In this document: positions 29,260 to 39,658 of the stretch, one piece after another
Numbering within the stretch: the stretch's first letter is position 1
How the letters are laid out: the number at the start of each line of letters is the position of its first letter
NCBI GenBank assembly: GCA_902609065.1
Contig: CACLQJ010000003.1
Coordinates: forward strand, 1 to 49,174
DNA from: an uncultured Pelagibacteraceae bacterium
GTDB lineage: Bacteria > Pseudomonadota > Alphaproteobacteria > Pelagibacterales > Pelagibacteraceae
DNA length: 49,174 nt
Reading direction: 5' to 3'
Program-made: the position numbers and the translations under genes
Notes under the pieces: generated by a model
What the model saw: only the letters and a program-made list of their open reading frames with translations
Database searches by the model: none
What the model was told of the DNA's origin: nothing

Positions 29260-31671
29260 ATGATTTCTTTTTTATATAAACTGTCCTGTATAAAATTTAA
29301 AAAAATCATAATTTTAATAATATTTTTTTTTACCCCTATAAATAATTTATTAGCTGGAGACTTTTCATTAGAATTTGATGGGACAGACGATTATGTTGAG
29401 GTACCTTTTCATGCAACAATGAATCCTGCAGACGACTTTTCTGTTAATGCTTGGGTAAAAACACAAGACAACACTGATTGGCAATCTACAGTCACATCTA
29501 GAGAAAGAGGCTCAGGCTATATGTTATATCAAAGAAACACAGATCAATGGGCTTTTTGGACTGGAAAAAATAGAGGAAGCGCTTCATGGAATTCAGGTAA
29601 TACCACAACAGATCCTGTATATGGCACATGGCAAATGCAAACAGTTACGTACGATCATTCCGAGACGAAGATGAGACTTTATATTGATGGAGTTGAATTA
29701 AGTTTTCAAAATGCTGATTGTTGTAATTCTGCTGTCGTTGAAAATATAAGTAAACCATTAAGAATAGCAGCGGGCAGGACTAATGATAATCCTCCATTTG
29801 CTGCAGGTGATCCATATTATTTTAAGGGACACATCGACGAAGTAGCAATTTGGAACGTACCATTATCATCTGCTGAGATAACACAGCTATTTAATTCCGG
29901 AGAAACTTTATATGCAGGAGAAAATCATGGTAATTATATATCTGCATCCGGTTTACAAGAATATTGGACTATGGATACAATAGTGAGTGGAGAAAATAAT
30001 GGATCAGGTACAAAATTATATGGAGAATTAAATAATAATGATGGTGATTTTTTAGGAGCACCTACATGGAGCACCGATACCCCAGGTACTTCGCCAACTA
30101 TATCATCCAGATCCCCAGACGATAATGCATCAAATGTAGCCGACGATACCAATATAGTGATAACTTTTAGTGAAACAATAAAATTAAATACTGGAAATAT
30201 TTTTTTAAAAAAATCTAATGATGATAGTATAGTTGAAACATTTGATGTTAGTTCAGATATAACATTGTCAGCTTCTAATCAAATTACAATTAATCCTTCA
30301 TCTAATCTAGAACCAAAAACAGATTATTACATATTTATTGATGCTTCAGCAATTATAGATATTTCAAGAAACCACTTTGACGGAATTGGTGATCCGTTGG
30401 TAAGTGTAGGAGATAAAACTACTTACAATTTTTCAACTGGTACTAGCTCCTCAAATCCATTAGATGATAATGACGTAATAGGATTAATAGAAGCACAAAC
30501 AGATGCTTCAAAAAAAGTAGTAAGTCGTATTACAAATCCTATATTTAACAGACTTAACTGGATAAGAGGCTACAGTTTAGAAGATGATTTAAGGGCTCAA
30601 AAAATTAATTTTGAATTTGATGACCCAAAAATAGCAAGACTTTCCAAATTTATCACTCAATCTGTTAGTTATGACGCCCCGCAAAAAAAAATATTAGATA
30701 GTTGGTCATTTTGGAGTGAAGGAAGTGTGGGAGTTGGATCTGTCAATGCTTCAAATGATGCTTCAAAAAAAGATATCAATACTAATGCTGTAACACTAGG
30801 GATGGATAAAAAAATTGATAAAAAAACAGTGCGCGGTTTCACTTTTACTTATACACAAGAAGATGTTGACGTTGGCAATTTAGGAACATCCTCAGATATA
30901 GATTCTTATAGTTTTTCTTTTTATAGAACAATTAATAAAACTAAAAACCTCTTTTTAGAAAGTGTATTAGGCATAAGCAAACTTAATATAGAAAATACAA
31001 GAATTAGTGGGAGCAATACCTTAAATGGCAATAGAAATGGTAAGCAGGTTTTTGGCTCTTTACAATACATAAATATATTTGAAAAAAATAATTCTGATAT
31101 TTCACCAAATATGAGATTAGATGTTAGTCACACAATTTTAAATGATTATAAAGAAATAGGCACAATGCCACTTAACTTTGATGAACAAACAGTTGAAAAT
31201 ATTGGATTGTATGGTGGTATTAATTTTAAAAATGAAATTCCTAAGAATAATTACATTCTAAGACCTTCAGTAGGACTTGAACTTGGTTTAGATCTAAGTC
31301 CCAGTTCTGATATTTCAATAAATTATGTTTCTGACCCAAATACAAAGTATACAAAATCTATTGATCAAGATGATGAAAAAAGTATTAAAGGTAAAGTTGG
31401 ATTTGATGTGGTTAATGACTCTGGACCATCAATGATGTTTTTTTATGAGAGAGTTGAAACTGAAGATAGTCACAGTGATACCTTATATTTTTTAGTAGGA
31501 TATGTTACGAATAGAAAAGATGAATTTGCTTTAGAATTAGTAGATCATACAGCCACAGTTGCTTACAAACAAAATATAAATGGTTTAGATATTACATTAA
31601 GTTCTGAAAATGATGTATTTAAAGAATATTCTAATTACGAAATAAATTTAAATGTTGCTAGCAAGTTTTAG
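29260..31671 (+). CDS. Secreted LamG + Ig-like surface protein with C-terminal autotransporter-like beta-barrel, copy B
   Basis: Full-length paralog of 26702..29107 with the same domain order and terminal SKF. Confidence 0.85.
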   Translation: MISFLYKLSCIKFKKIIILIIFFFTPINNLLAGDFSLEFDGTDDYVEVPFHATMNPADDFSVNAWVKTQDNTDWQSTVTSRERGSGYMLYQRNTDQWAFWTGKNRGSASWNSGNTTTDPVYGTWQMQTVTYDHSETKMRLYIDGVELSFQNADCCNSAVVENISKPLRIAAGRTNDNPPFAAGDPYYFKGHIDEVAIWNVPLSSAEITQLFNSGETLYAGENHGNYISASGLQEYWTMDTIVSGENNGSGTKLYGELNNNDGDFLGAPTWSTDTPGTSPTISSRSPDDNASNVADDTNIVITFSETIKLNTGNIFLKKSNDDSIVETFDVSSDITLSASNQITINPSSNLEPKTDYYIFIDASAIIDISRNHFDGIGDPLVSVGDKTTYNFSTGTSSSNPLDDNDVIGLIEAQTDASKKVVSRITNPIFNRLNWIRGYSLEDDLRAQKINFEFDDPKIARLSKFITQSVSYDAPQKKILDSWSFWSEGSVGVGSVNASNDASKKDINTNAVTLGMDKKIDKKTVRGFTFTYTQEDVDVGNLGTSSDIDSYSFSFYRTINKTKNLFLESVLGISKLNIENTRISGSNTLNGNRNGKQVFGSLQYINIFEKNNSDISPNMRLDVSHTILNDYKEIGTMPLNFDEQTVENIGLYGGINFKNEIPKNNYILRPSVGLELGLDLSPSSDISINYVSDPNTKYTKSIDQDDEKSIKGKVGFDVVNDSGPSMMFFYERVETEDSHSDTLYFLVGYVTNRKDEFALELVDHTATVAYKQNINGLDITLSSENDVFKEYSNYEINLNVASKF

Positions 31672-32003
31672 GATTTTTTATAAGAAATCTTTTTATCATC
31701 GAAGTGTTTTGCAAGTTCTCCATTAGCATACATTTCTTTAATAATATCACATCCACCTACAAATTCCTTCTTTACGTACAATTGAGGAATAGTAGGCCAT
31801 TCACTATATTCCTTGATACCCTGTCTTAAGTTTTGATCGGCAAGAACATTTACTCCTTTAAATTTAACTTCCATTACTTTTAAAATATTAGCTACTGCCA
31901 TTGAAAATCCACACTCAGGAGCATCAGGTGTTCCTTTCATAAATAAACAAATTTCATTTTCATTTATTTCGTTTGATATTAAATCTTTAGTTTGTTCATC
32001 CAT
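31668..32003 (-). CDS. grxD: Monothiol glutaredoxin (Grx4/GrxD type)
   Basis: LFMKGTPDAPECGFS, WPTIPQLYVKKEFVGGCDI. Confidence 0.93.
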   Translation of the reverse strand: MDEQTKDLISNEINENEICLFMKGTPDAPECGFSMAVANILKVMEVKFKGVNVLADQNLRQGIKEYSEWPTIPQLYVKKEFVGGCDIIKEMYANGELAKHFDDKKISYKKS

Positions 32004-32232
32004 TTTGTTCCTTTGTTGTTAGAGCTAATGCGTGTAATTCGTTTCCCATTTTACCTTGCAGGGAATTATATACCATCTTATGTTGTTGAATTTTAGATTT
32101 TCCTTTAAATTGAGACGAAATGACCGTTGCTGAGTAATGATTACCATCTCCAGCTAAATCTTTTATTTCTACAGAGGCATCTGGAAATGCTTCTTTTATT
32201 AATTTTTCGATTTCATTTAAATCCATTGCCAT
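31996..32232 (-). CDS. BolA-family protein
   Basis: DGNHYSATVISSQFKGKSKIQQHKMVYNSLQGKMGNELHALALTT. Confidence 0.92.
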   Translation of the reverse strand: MAMDLNEIEKLIKEAFPDASVEIKDLAGDGNHYSATVISSQFKGKSKIQQHKMVYNSLQGKMGNELHALALTTKEQNG

Positions 32233-32233
32233 A

Positions 32234-34426
32234 TTAATTAACCATATAACTTTCTAACCATGTTTTATACTTTTTACTTAATTCTTTAATATCAGTATTC
32301 AACTCATCTTTAAATTGTAATTTGTCTTTTATTACTGTGCCAATTTCATCAAAATGGACTGAATTTTCTTTTAACATTTTTTTTACAGTACTTAAATTAC
32401 TCTTTTCAATCTCAATAATATATCTCCCCTGATCTTCAGCAAAAAAATAATTAAATTTATTTAATAGACTTATTTGTGAATTTATTTTCACACCTTTATT
32501 ACCCTTTATACACATTTTTGATAAAGCAATTAAAATTCCTCCTATAGATACGTCATGACAAGACATTACTAAATTTTCATTAATTAATTTTAAAATTGTT
32601 TCTCCATTGTTTTTTTCGTTAAATAAATTTACCTCTGGCGGAGGTCCTTTTTTTTCTAATAAAATTGTTCTTGAAAAAACACTTTGATCTAAATGCCCTT
32701 CAGTTTTACCAATAACCAATACCAAATTATCTTCTTTTTTAAGATCCATTGTTGTCATTTTTTCATAATTTTCTATTAATCCGATACCACCAATTGAAGG
32801 TGTAGGTTTAATTCCTTTATCCTTAGTTTCGTTATAAAAAGATACATTTCCAGATACTACTGGGAAATTAAGATATTTTGCAGCTTCAGAAATTCCACTA
32901 ACACACTCGACAAATTCACCCATATTTTTTTCTTTTTCTGGGTTTCCGAAGTTTAGACAATTTGTGATTGCTATGGGTTTAGATCCTACAGAAATTAAAT
33001 TTCTCCAGCTTTCACAAACAACTTGTTTACCTCCTGTTAATGGATGTGCAAAACAATAAATTGCAGAAGAGTCTACGCATGCAGCGACAGCTTTGTTAGT
33101 TCCATGAACTCTAACAACTCCAGCATCTCCCCCTGGCTTCTGAATAGTATCACCCATAACTGTATGATCGTATTGTTCCCAAATCCATTTTTTGTCACAT
33201 ACATTTGGATTAGATAATATTTTAATTAAGCAATCACTAAAATTAAGGGTTTTAAAAGTCTCTTTAGGATAATCAATTTTTTGAGGAAGTTTAGATTTCT
33301 TCCATTTTCTGTCATACATCGGAGCGTTTTCGGCTAAAAAATCTATTGGTATTTTTGCTACTTCCTTACTATTAAAAATTAATTCAAGGTTCTTTGTATT
33401 TGTAGTTTTGCCTATAACTGCAAAATCTAAATTCCATTTATCAAAGATTTTTTTTGCTTTATCTTCTTTACCATTTTCTAAAATAATTAACATTCTCTCT
33501 TGGCTTTCAGATAGCATTATTTCATAAGGTGTCATTTTTTCTTCTCTACATGGAACTTTGCTGAGATCTAGCTCTATACCAAGATTTCCTTTTGAAGCCA
33601 TTTCTACACTTGAAGAAGTTAACCCTGCAGCACCCATGTCTTGAATTGATATAATAGAGTCTTCTTTCATAAGTTCCAAACATGCTTCAAGTAATAATTT
33701 TTCAGTAAATGGATCACCCACTTGAACTGTTGGTTTTTTTTCCTCTATTTTATCGTCGAAAATTGCTGACGCCATACTAGCGCCATGAATACCATCTCTG
33801 CCAGTTTTTGAACCAACATAAATTACAGGTTTATTCAATCCTGCAGCTTTTGAGTAAAATATTTTTTTTTTATTTACAAGGCCAAGTGTCATTGCATTAA
33901 CTAAAATATTCCCATTATATGACTCATCAAAGTTTGTCTGACCCGCAATTGTTGGAACACCAATACAATTACCATATCCACCTATCCCTTTTACAACTCC
34001 CCTTAATAGAGTTTTAGTTTTTTTATGTTGAGTTGAGCCAAAATGGATAGAATTGAGATTAGCAATAGGTCTAGCACCCATTGTAAATACATCTCTCATA
34101 ATTCCACCTACTCCAGTTGCAGCTCCTTGATAGGGCTCAATAAAAGAGGGGTGATTATGACTTTCAATTTTAAATACTATCGCATCATCATCCCCAATAT
34201 CAATTACTCCTGCATTTTCGCCAGGACCTTGAATTACTTTAGATCCTTTTGTATGTAAATTTTTAAGGTGTTTTCTTGAGGATTTATAAGAACAATGTTC
34301 ATTCCACATTGCAGAAAATATTGCTAACTCTGTTAAATTTGGTTTTCTTTTGAGAAGATCGTTTATTTTTTTAAATTCATCTTTGGTCAATCCATGATCA
34401 ACAGCAATTTGTTCGTTTACTTCCAT
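32234..34426 (-). CDS. purL: Phosphoribosylformylglycinamidine synthase subunit PurL
   Basis: EHCSYKSSRKHL, FKIESHNHPSFIEPYQGAATGVGGIMRD. Confidence 0.96.
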   Translation of the reverse strand: MEVNEQIAVDHGLTKDEFKKINDLLKRKPNLTELAIFSAMWNEHCSYKSSRKHLKNLHTKGSKVIQGPGENAGVIDIGDDDAIVFKIESHNHPSFIEPYQGAATGVGGIMRDVFTMGARPIANLNSIHFGSTQHKKTKTLLRGVVKGIGGYGNCIGVPTIAGQTNFDESYNGNILVNAMTLGLVNKKKIFYSKAAGLNKPVIYVGSKTGRDGIHGASMASAIFDDKIEEKKPTVQVGDPFTEKLLLEACLELMKEDSIISIQDMGAAGLTSSSVEMASKGNLGIELDLSKVPCREEKMTPYEIMLSESQERMLIILENGKEDKAKKIFDKWNLDFAVIGKTTNTKNLELIFNSKEVAKIPIDFLAENAPMYDRKWKKSKLPQKIDYPKETFKTLNFSDCLIKILSNPNVCDKKWIWEQYDHTVMGDTIQKPGGDAGVVRVHGTNKAVAACVDSSAIYCFAHPLTGGKQVVCESWRNLISVGSKPIAITNCLNFGNPEKEKNMGEFVECVSGISEAAKYLNFPVVSGNVSFYNETKDKGIKPTPSIGGIGLIENYEKMTTMDLKKEDNLVLVIGKTEGHLDQSVFSRTILLEKKGPPPEVNLFNEKNNGETILKLINENLVMSCHDVSIGGILIALSKMCIKGNKGVKINSQISLLNKFNYFFAEDQGRYIIEIEKSNLSTVKKMLKENSVHFDEIGTVIKDKLQFKDELNTDIKELSKKYKTWLESYMVN

Positions 34427-35109
34427 TATTTATAATTACTCATTAAATTTTGAAAAAAAATCGAACCATCATCCCCCGAAAGATATTTATCAATCATTCT
34501 TTCTGGATGAGGCATCATACCTAAAACATTTTTATTTTTGTTAAATATTCCAGCAATATTACTAATAGCTCCATTTGGATTTGTTTCATCATTTTCAGAT
34601 CCTTTGCTGTTACAATATGTCAATGCTATTTGACTGTTGTCATTTATAGTTTTTAATTCATCTCCCGAACAAAAATAATTACCTTCATTATGCGCAATAT
34701 GTAATTCTAAAATATCTTTCTTTATATTTTTAAAATATTTATTACTTTTGTCATTTATTTTCACATGAACATTTTTACAAATAAAATTAAGATATTTATT
34801 CTGCTGTAATACCCCTGGTAATAAACCAGTTTCAGTCAATATTTGAAATCCATTGCAAATACCAAGAACGAGACCCCCGGAGTTCGCAAAATCAATAACA
34901 GATTTAATGATTTTTGACTTTCCAGCAATACTTCCACATCTTAGATAGTCACCGTAAGAAAATCCCCCAGGCAAAACTACCAAGTCAGATTTAGGTAAAT
35001 CAATATCATCGTGCCATACCATATGATTTTTAAAACCATATTTCTTAAGTGCAACATCCATATCTCTATCGCAATTAGATCCTGGAAAAATTATTACTGC
35101 GGATTTCAT
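34426..35109 (-). CDS. purQ: Phosphoribosylformylglycinamidine synthase subunit PurQ
   Basis: IFPGSNCDRD, LPGGFSYGDYLRCGSIA, GICNGFQIL, MMPHPER. Confidence 0.95.
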   Translation of the reverse strand: MKSAVIIFPGSNCDRDMDVALKKYGFKNHMVWHDDIDLPKSDLVVLPGGFSYGDYLRCGSIAGKSKIIKSVIDFANSGGLVLGICNGFQILTETGLLPGVLQQNKYLNFICKNVHVKINDKSNKYFKNIKKDILELHIAHNEGNYFCSGDELKTINDNSQIALTYCNSKGSENDETNPNGAISNIAGIFNKNKNVLGMMPHPERMIDKYLSGDDGSIFFQNLMSNYK

Positions 35110-35112
35110 TGA

Positions 35113-35346
35113 CTATAATATTTTATAATCCTCAATAACTAAATTTGCTAAAAGTTTTTTACACATATCATCAACTTTAGATTTAGCTTTAGTCTCGTCT
35201 ATTTCATTCACCTCAATATCAAAATATTTACCTTGCCTAACATCTTTGACATCAGAAAAATTCATGCCATTCAAAGTCTGTTGTATAGCTTTACCTTGTG
35301 GATCTAATACGCCACTCTTAAGAGTTACAATAACCTTTATTTTCAT
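35113..35346 (-). CDS. purS: Phosphoribosylformylglycinamidine synthase subunit PurS
   Basis: VTLKSGVLDPQGKAIQQTLNGM...VRQGKYFDIEV, between purC and purQ. Confidence 0.93.
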   Translation of the reverse strand: MKIKVIVTLKSGVLDPQGKAIQQTLNGMNFSDVKDVRQGKYFDIEVNEIDETKAKSKVDDMCKKLLANLVIEDYKIL

Positions 35347-36131
35347 TTATTTTTTTTTATCTTAACCGCTTTTGGCTTAGGAAATTTAACAGTTCTTATA
35401 TTAGATTCTTCATGAAGAATACCTAGTCTTCTAGCCACATCTTGATAAGCCTGCATTACATTTCCTAAATTTTTTCTAAATCTATCTTTATCTAGTTTTT
35501 TTTCAGAATTTATATCCCACAACCTACATGTATCAGGACTTATTTCGTCAGCTAGAATTATCTCGTTTTTATTACCACTTTTATGTCTTCCAAATTCAAC
35601 TTTAAAATCAACTAGTTTTATCCCTATGCCTCTAAACATGCCAATCATAAAGTCATTTATTCTATGTAAATATTTATCAATTTTTTCTATTTCCTTTTTT
35701 GTGGCCCAATTAAACGTAAATATATGCTCTTTTGATACTAATGGATCCCCAAGTTCATCATTTTTATAACAATATTCAATTAATGGGTTTTCTAAAACTG
35801 TTCCATCTTCAATGCCCAATCTATTTGTTAGTGATCCAGTGGCAATATTTCTTACTATAAATTCTATTGGAACAATTTCCACAGATTTGATTAGTTGTTC
35901 TCTCATATTAATTCTTTTAACTAAATGATTTTTAATTCCTACCTGGCCAAGGTTTTTAAGGATATGCTCAGATATTCTATTATTTAAAATTCCTTTACCA
36001 TCTATCTTTGCTCTTTTTTTATTATTAAATGCCGTAGCATCATCTTTAAAATGTTGAATTACAAAATTTTTTTCATTTGTTGCATATATTATTTTTGCTT
36101 TACCTTCATATAATTTTTTACCTTTTTTCAT
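35343..36131 (-). CDS. purC: SAICAR synthetase
   Basis: KKLYEGKAKIIYAT, FKDDATAFN, EFIVRNIATGSL, SPDTCRLWD. Confidence 0.95.
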   Translation of the reverse strand: MKKGKKLYEGKAKIIYATNEKNFVIQHFKDDATAFNNKKRAKIDGKGILNNRISEHILKNLGQVGIKNHLVKRINMREQLIKSVEIVPIEFIVRNIATGSLTNRLGIEDGTVLENPLIEYCYKNDELGDPLVSKEHIFTFNWATKKEIEKIDKYLHRINDFMIGMFRGIGIKLVDFKVEFGRHKSGNKNEIILADEISPDTCRLWDINSEKKLDKDRFRKNLGNVMQAYQDVARRLGILHEESNIRTVKFPKPKAVKIKKNK

Positions 36132-37423
36132 GATTTAAATACCCTCTTAAATATATAATTAACATTTTTAAAATGTTTTTCGTAAGAAAATATTTTACTA
36201 ATTCTCTTTTCTTCAATTATACTTGTGATTGATTTATCTTTTTTTAAAAGCTCAATTAAATTAATATTATTTGCTAAACTTTTTTTTGCGTGTCCTTGCA
36301 CTAATTTATATGATTTCTCTCTTGACATTCCAGATTTAGTCAGCTCTAGCATTACCTCTTGTGAAAATACCAACCCTTTTGTCAAATTTAAGTTATTAAT
36401 CATTTTTTTTGGATATATAATCATCTTATCTAATAAATTAGATAATCTCACCAGGGCAAAATCTAAAGTAATATTTGCATCTGGACCAATTGCTCTTTCT
36501 ACACTTGAATGTGAAATATCTCTTTCGTGCCATAATGAGATATTTTCTAATGCTGGAATTACATGGCTTCTAACAATCCTTGAAAGTCCAGTTAAATTCT
36601 CTGAAAGAATAGGATTTTTTTTATGAGGCATAGCAGAAGAACCCTTCTGATCCTTAGAAAAGAATTCTTGAAGTTCATAAACTTCACTTCTTTGTAAATG
36701 TCTTATTTCAGTTGCTACTCTCTCAATTGATCCTGCAATAATTCCTAAAGTTGTAAAATAATGAGCATGTCTATCTCTAGGAATAATCTGAGTTGATATA
36801 GGTTCGGGTTTTAATTTTAATTTTTTTGCAACGTAAACCTCAATTTTAGGGCTTATGTTAGCATATGTTCCTACTGCACCAGAGATTGCACATGTAGATA
36901 TATTTTCAACGGCATCTATCATTCTAATTCTATTTCTCTTAAATTCTTCATAAAACGAAGCTAGCTTTAAACCGAACGTTATGGGCTCCGCATGAATTCC
37001 ATGACTTCTTCCAATACATGGGGTCATTTTATATTTTTTCGCTTGTTTTTTTAAAACATTTAAAATTTTATCAATATCTTTAATTAAAATTTTGCCTGAT
37101 TGTAATAGTTGAATATTAAAACTTGTATCCAAAACATCAGATGAAGTCATACCTTGATGCAAATACCTTGCCTTAATACCCGCTTGTTCTGTAATAGAAG
37201 TTAGGAATGCAATGACATCGTGTTTTACTTTGGTCTCTATATCGTGAATTCTTTTAACTTTAATTTTACCTTTTCTTTTAACAATCGAGGCAACACCTTT
37301 TGGTATGATTTTATATTTCTCCATTGCCTCCGCTGCAGCGATTTCAACTTCAAGCCAAATTTTGTATTTATTTTCTTCCGACCAAATATCTTTAAGTTCT
37401 TTTCTAGAATATCTATCAATCAT
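36128..37423 (-). CDS. purB: Adenylosuccinate lyase
   Basis: GMTSSDVLDTS, GRSHGIHAEP, GSSAMPHKKNPILSE. Confidence 0.95.
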   Translation of the reverse strand: MIDRYSRKELKDIWSEENKYKIWLEVEIAAAEAMEKYKIIPKGVASIVKRKGKIKVKRIHDIETKVKHDVIAFLTSITEQAGIKARYLHQGMTSSDVLDTSFNIQLLQSGKILIKDIDKILNVLKKQAKKYKMTPCIGRSHGIHAEPITFGLKLASFYEEFKRNRIRMIDAVENISTCAISGAVGTYANISPKIEVYVAKKLKLKPEPISTQIIPRDRHAHYFTTLGIIAGSIERVATEIRHLQRSEVYELQEFFSKDQKGSSAMPHKKNPILSENLTGLSRIVRSHVIPALENISLWHERDISHSSVERAIGPDANITLDFALVRLSNLLDKMIIYPKKMINNLNLTKGLVFSQEVMLELTKSGMSREKSYKLVQGHAKKSLANNINLIELLKKDKSITSIIEEKRISKIFSYEKHFKNVNYIFKRVFKS

Positions 37424-38193
37424 TAGTTATAAGGAGGCTTTACATAACCTTTAGCAGATTCTGTAAAAATTTCATATCCATTATCTTTTATACCTACAGT
37501 ATGTTCAAATTGTGCAGATAAAGATTTATCTTTTGAAACAGCTGTCCATCCATCATCTAAAATTTTAACATCATACTTTCCAGCATTAATCATTGGTTCT
37601 ATTGTAAAAGTCATTCCCGGTTTAAGCTCTGTTCCAGAATTTTTTTTACCATAATGAAGTATGTTAGGAGGCTCATGAAACTTATCGCCTATTCCATGTC
37701 CACAAAAATCTCTTACTACAGAAAATCCTTTTTCCTCAACATATGTTTGAATTTCATTTCCAATATCACCTAGTTTAATTCCAGGTTTTAATATTTTAAT
37801 TGCTTTCATCAAAGATTCATATGTTGCATTAATTAAGTTCTGAGCTTTGACAGAGATCTTGCCAACAGAGTACATTCTACTTGTATCACCATAGTAGCCG
37901 TTTACTATTGCAGTTACATCAACGTTTAAAATATCACCTTCCTCTAAAACTCTTTCACCGGGTATACCGTGGCAAATTACATGGTTTAAAGATGTACATA
38001 ATGATTTTGAAAAACCTCTGTAGAACAGCGGGGCAGAGTAACCACCATGATCTCTTATGAATTCAAACCCTAATTTGTCAATTTTATCTGTTGAGACTCC
38101 TACTTTAATTTCATCAGTAAGCATATCTAAAGTCTTAGATGCAAGACTTCCAGCAATTTTCATTTTATCAAATTTTTCCTTAAAATCATTCAT
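37423..38193 (-). CDS. map: Type I methionine aminopeptidase
   Basis: SLNHVICHGIPG, LNVDVTAIVNGYYGDTSRMY, GHGIGDKFHEPPNILHYG, FTIEPMIN. Confidence 0.95.
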   Translation of the reverse strand: MNDFKEKFDKMKIAGSLASKTLDMLTDEIKVGVSTDKIDKLGFEFIRDHGGYSAPLFYRGFSKSLCTSLNHVICHGIPGERVLEEGDILNVDVTAIVNGYYGDTSRMYSVGKISVKAQNLINATYESLMKAIKILKPGIKLGDIGNEIQTYVEEKGFSVVRDFCGHGIGDKFHEPPNILHYGKKNSGTELKPGMTFTIEPMINAGKYDVKILDDGWTAVSKDKSLSAQFEHTVGIKDNGYEIFTESAKGYVKPPYN

Positions 38194-38884
38194 CTATAAT
38201 ATTAACTCTTTTATCTATTTTAATTTCTTTAGACCCTACCTTACAATTATAAGCTATAAACTTTACACCTACTTTTTTAGCTTTTATATAATTTTGATAA
38301 TATTCATAATCAATGTCTTTAGCTATCTTAAAATATTTACAATCACTAATTTGTACTAAAAATAATACATAACATTGATAGCCTTTTTTTGAAGCTTCAA
38401 TTAAAGTTTTTATATGTTTGCTACCTCTAGACGTTACAGAGTCAGGAAACTCACTAATATTATTTTTACGAATAAGAGTTACATTCTTTACTTCTATGAA
38501 GTACTTGCTTTTTTTTTTCTCTACTAAAAAATCAAAACGTGTTTCTTTATTAAAAAAGACTTCAGATTTTATTTCATCTAAATCTTTAAATTCAGAAAAA
38601 CTGTTATTTTCTAATCCCTCATTAACCAATTTGTTTGCTAAATGCGTGTTTACACCAATAAGATTGTTTCCTGCCTTTAAAATTTGAAGGGTAAATTTCA
38701 ATTTTCTTTTGGGATCATCATTTTTTAGAACCCATGCATCATTGTTTTCATTTAATAAACCCATCATTGATCCTGTATTCGGACAATGGGCAGTAATATT
38801 ATTTTTATTTACTTTAACATCTACAAAAAACCTTTTATATCTTTTGATAAATTTGCCTTTAATTAAAGCCTTGGTAAATTTCAT
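38186..38884 (-). CDS. sfsA: SfsA-family protein (ORF extends to 38914; likely Met at 38884)
   Basis: RFFVDVKVNKNNITAHCPNTGSMMGL, FIEVKNVTL, FPDSVTSRGSKHI. Confidence 0.9.
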   Translation of the reverse strand: MKFTKALIKGKFIKRYKRFFVDVKVNKNNITAHCPNTGSMMGLLNENNDAWVLKNDDPKRKLKFTLQILKAGNNLIGVNTHLANKLVNEGLENNSFSEFKDLDEIKSEVFFNKETRFDFLVEKKKSKYFIEVKNVTLIRKNNISEFPDSVTSRGSKHIKTLIEASKKGYQCYVLFLVQISDCKYFKIAKDIDYEYYQNYIKAKKVGVKFIAYNCKVGSKEIKIDKRVNIIDE

Positions 38885-38905
38885 GGATAAAAATATATAT
38901 ATAAA

Positions 38906-39658
38906 ATGAGCCAAAATACAAAATTTAATGCTGCAATATTAATTATAGGTAATGAAATTTTATCTGGCAGAACTCAAGATACTAACACAAGCACGCTAGC
39001 AACATGGTTAAATTCCCTCGGTGTTAAAGTAGGTGAGGTAAGAGTAATACCAGACGTGGAGGAGACGATTGTTAGTACTGTAAACTTATTGAGAAAAAAT
39101 TATAATTATGTTTTTACTTCAGGTGGTATTGGACCAACCCATGATGATATTACCTCTGAGTCAGTATCTAAAGCCTTTAACTTGCCTTACGAAAAACACG
39201 AGGAAGGTTACAAAATTTTAGAAGCTTATTATAAACCAGGAGAGTTCAATGATGGCAGACAAAAAATGATTTGGATGCCTAGAGGAGCTAATTTAATTCT
39301 TAATCCTACAAGTGGTGCTCCAGGTTTTTATGTTGAAAATGTTTTTGTCCTTCCAGGCGTACCATCAATTTTAAAATCAATGTTAGGTGGAATAAAAAAT
39401 AAAATTGTAGGTGGTAATCCAATTATAAGTCATACAATTAGCCTTAGAACTTTTGAAAGTCATATTGCTGACTCTCTTACCGATGTACAAAACAAATATC
39501 AGGATGTAGAAATTGGAAGTTATCCATTTTTTCAAGCAGGCAAGCTTGGTGTTTCAATTGTTATGAGGTCTGATGATCAAAACTTAATAAACAAATGTAG
39601 TTTAGACGTGATGAGTTTTGTAAATGATAAAAAAATTGAGGTAGTTGAAAGAGATTAA
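38906..39658 (+). CDS. MoCF-biosynthesis/CinA-like molybdopterin-binding domain protein
   Basis: ILIIGNEILSGRTQDTNTSTLATWLNSLGV, VFTSGGIGPTHDDITSESVSKAF, VFVLPGVPSILKSM. Confidence 0.88.
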   Translation: MSQNTKFNAAILIIGNEILSGRTQDTNTSTLATWLNSLGVKVGEVRVIPDVEETIVSTVNLLRKNYNYVFTSGGIGPTHDDITSESVSKAFNLPYEKHEEGYKILEAYYKPGEFNDGRQKMIWMPRGANLILNPTSGAPGFYVENVFVLPGVPSILKSMLGGIKNKIVGGNPIISHTISLRTFESHIADSLTDVQNKYQDVEIGSYPFFQAGKLGVSIVMRSDDQNLINKCSLDVMSFVNDKKIEVVERD

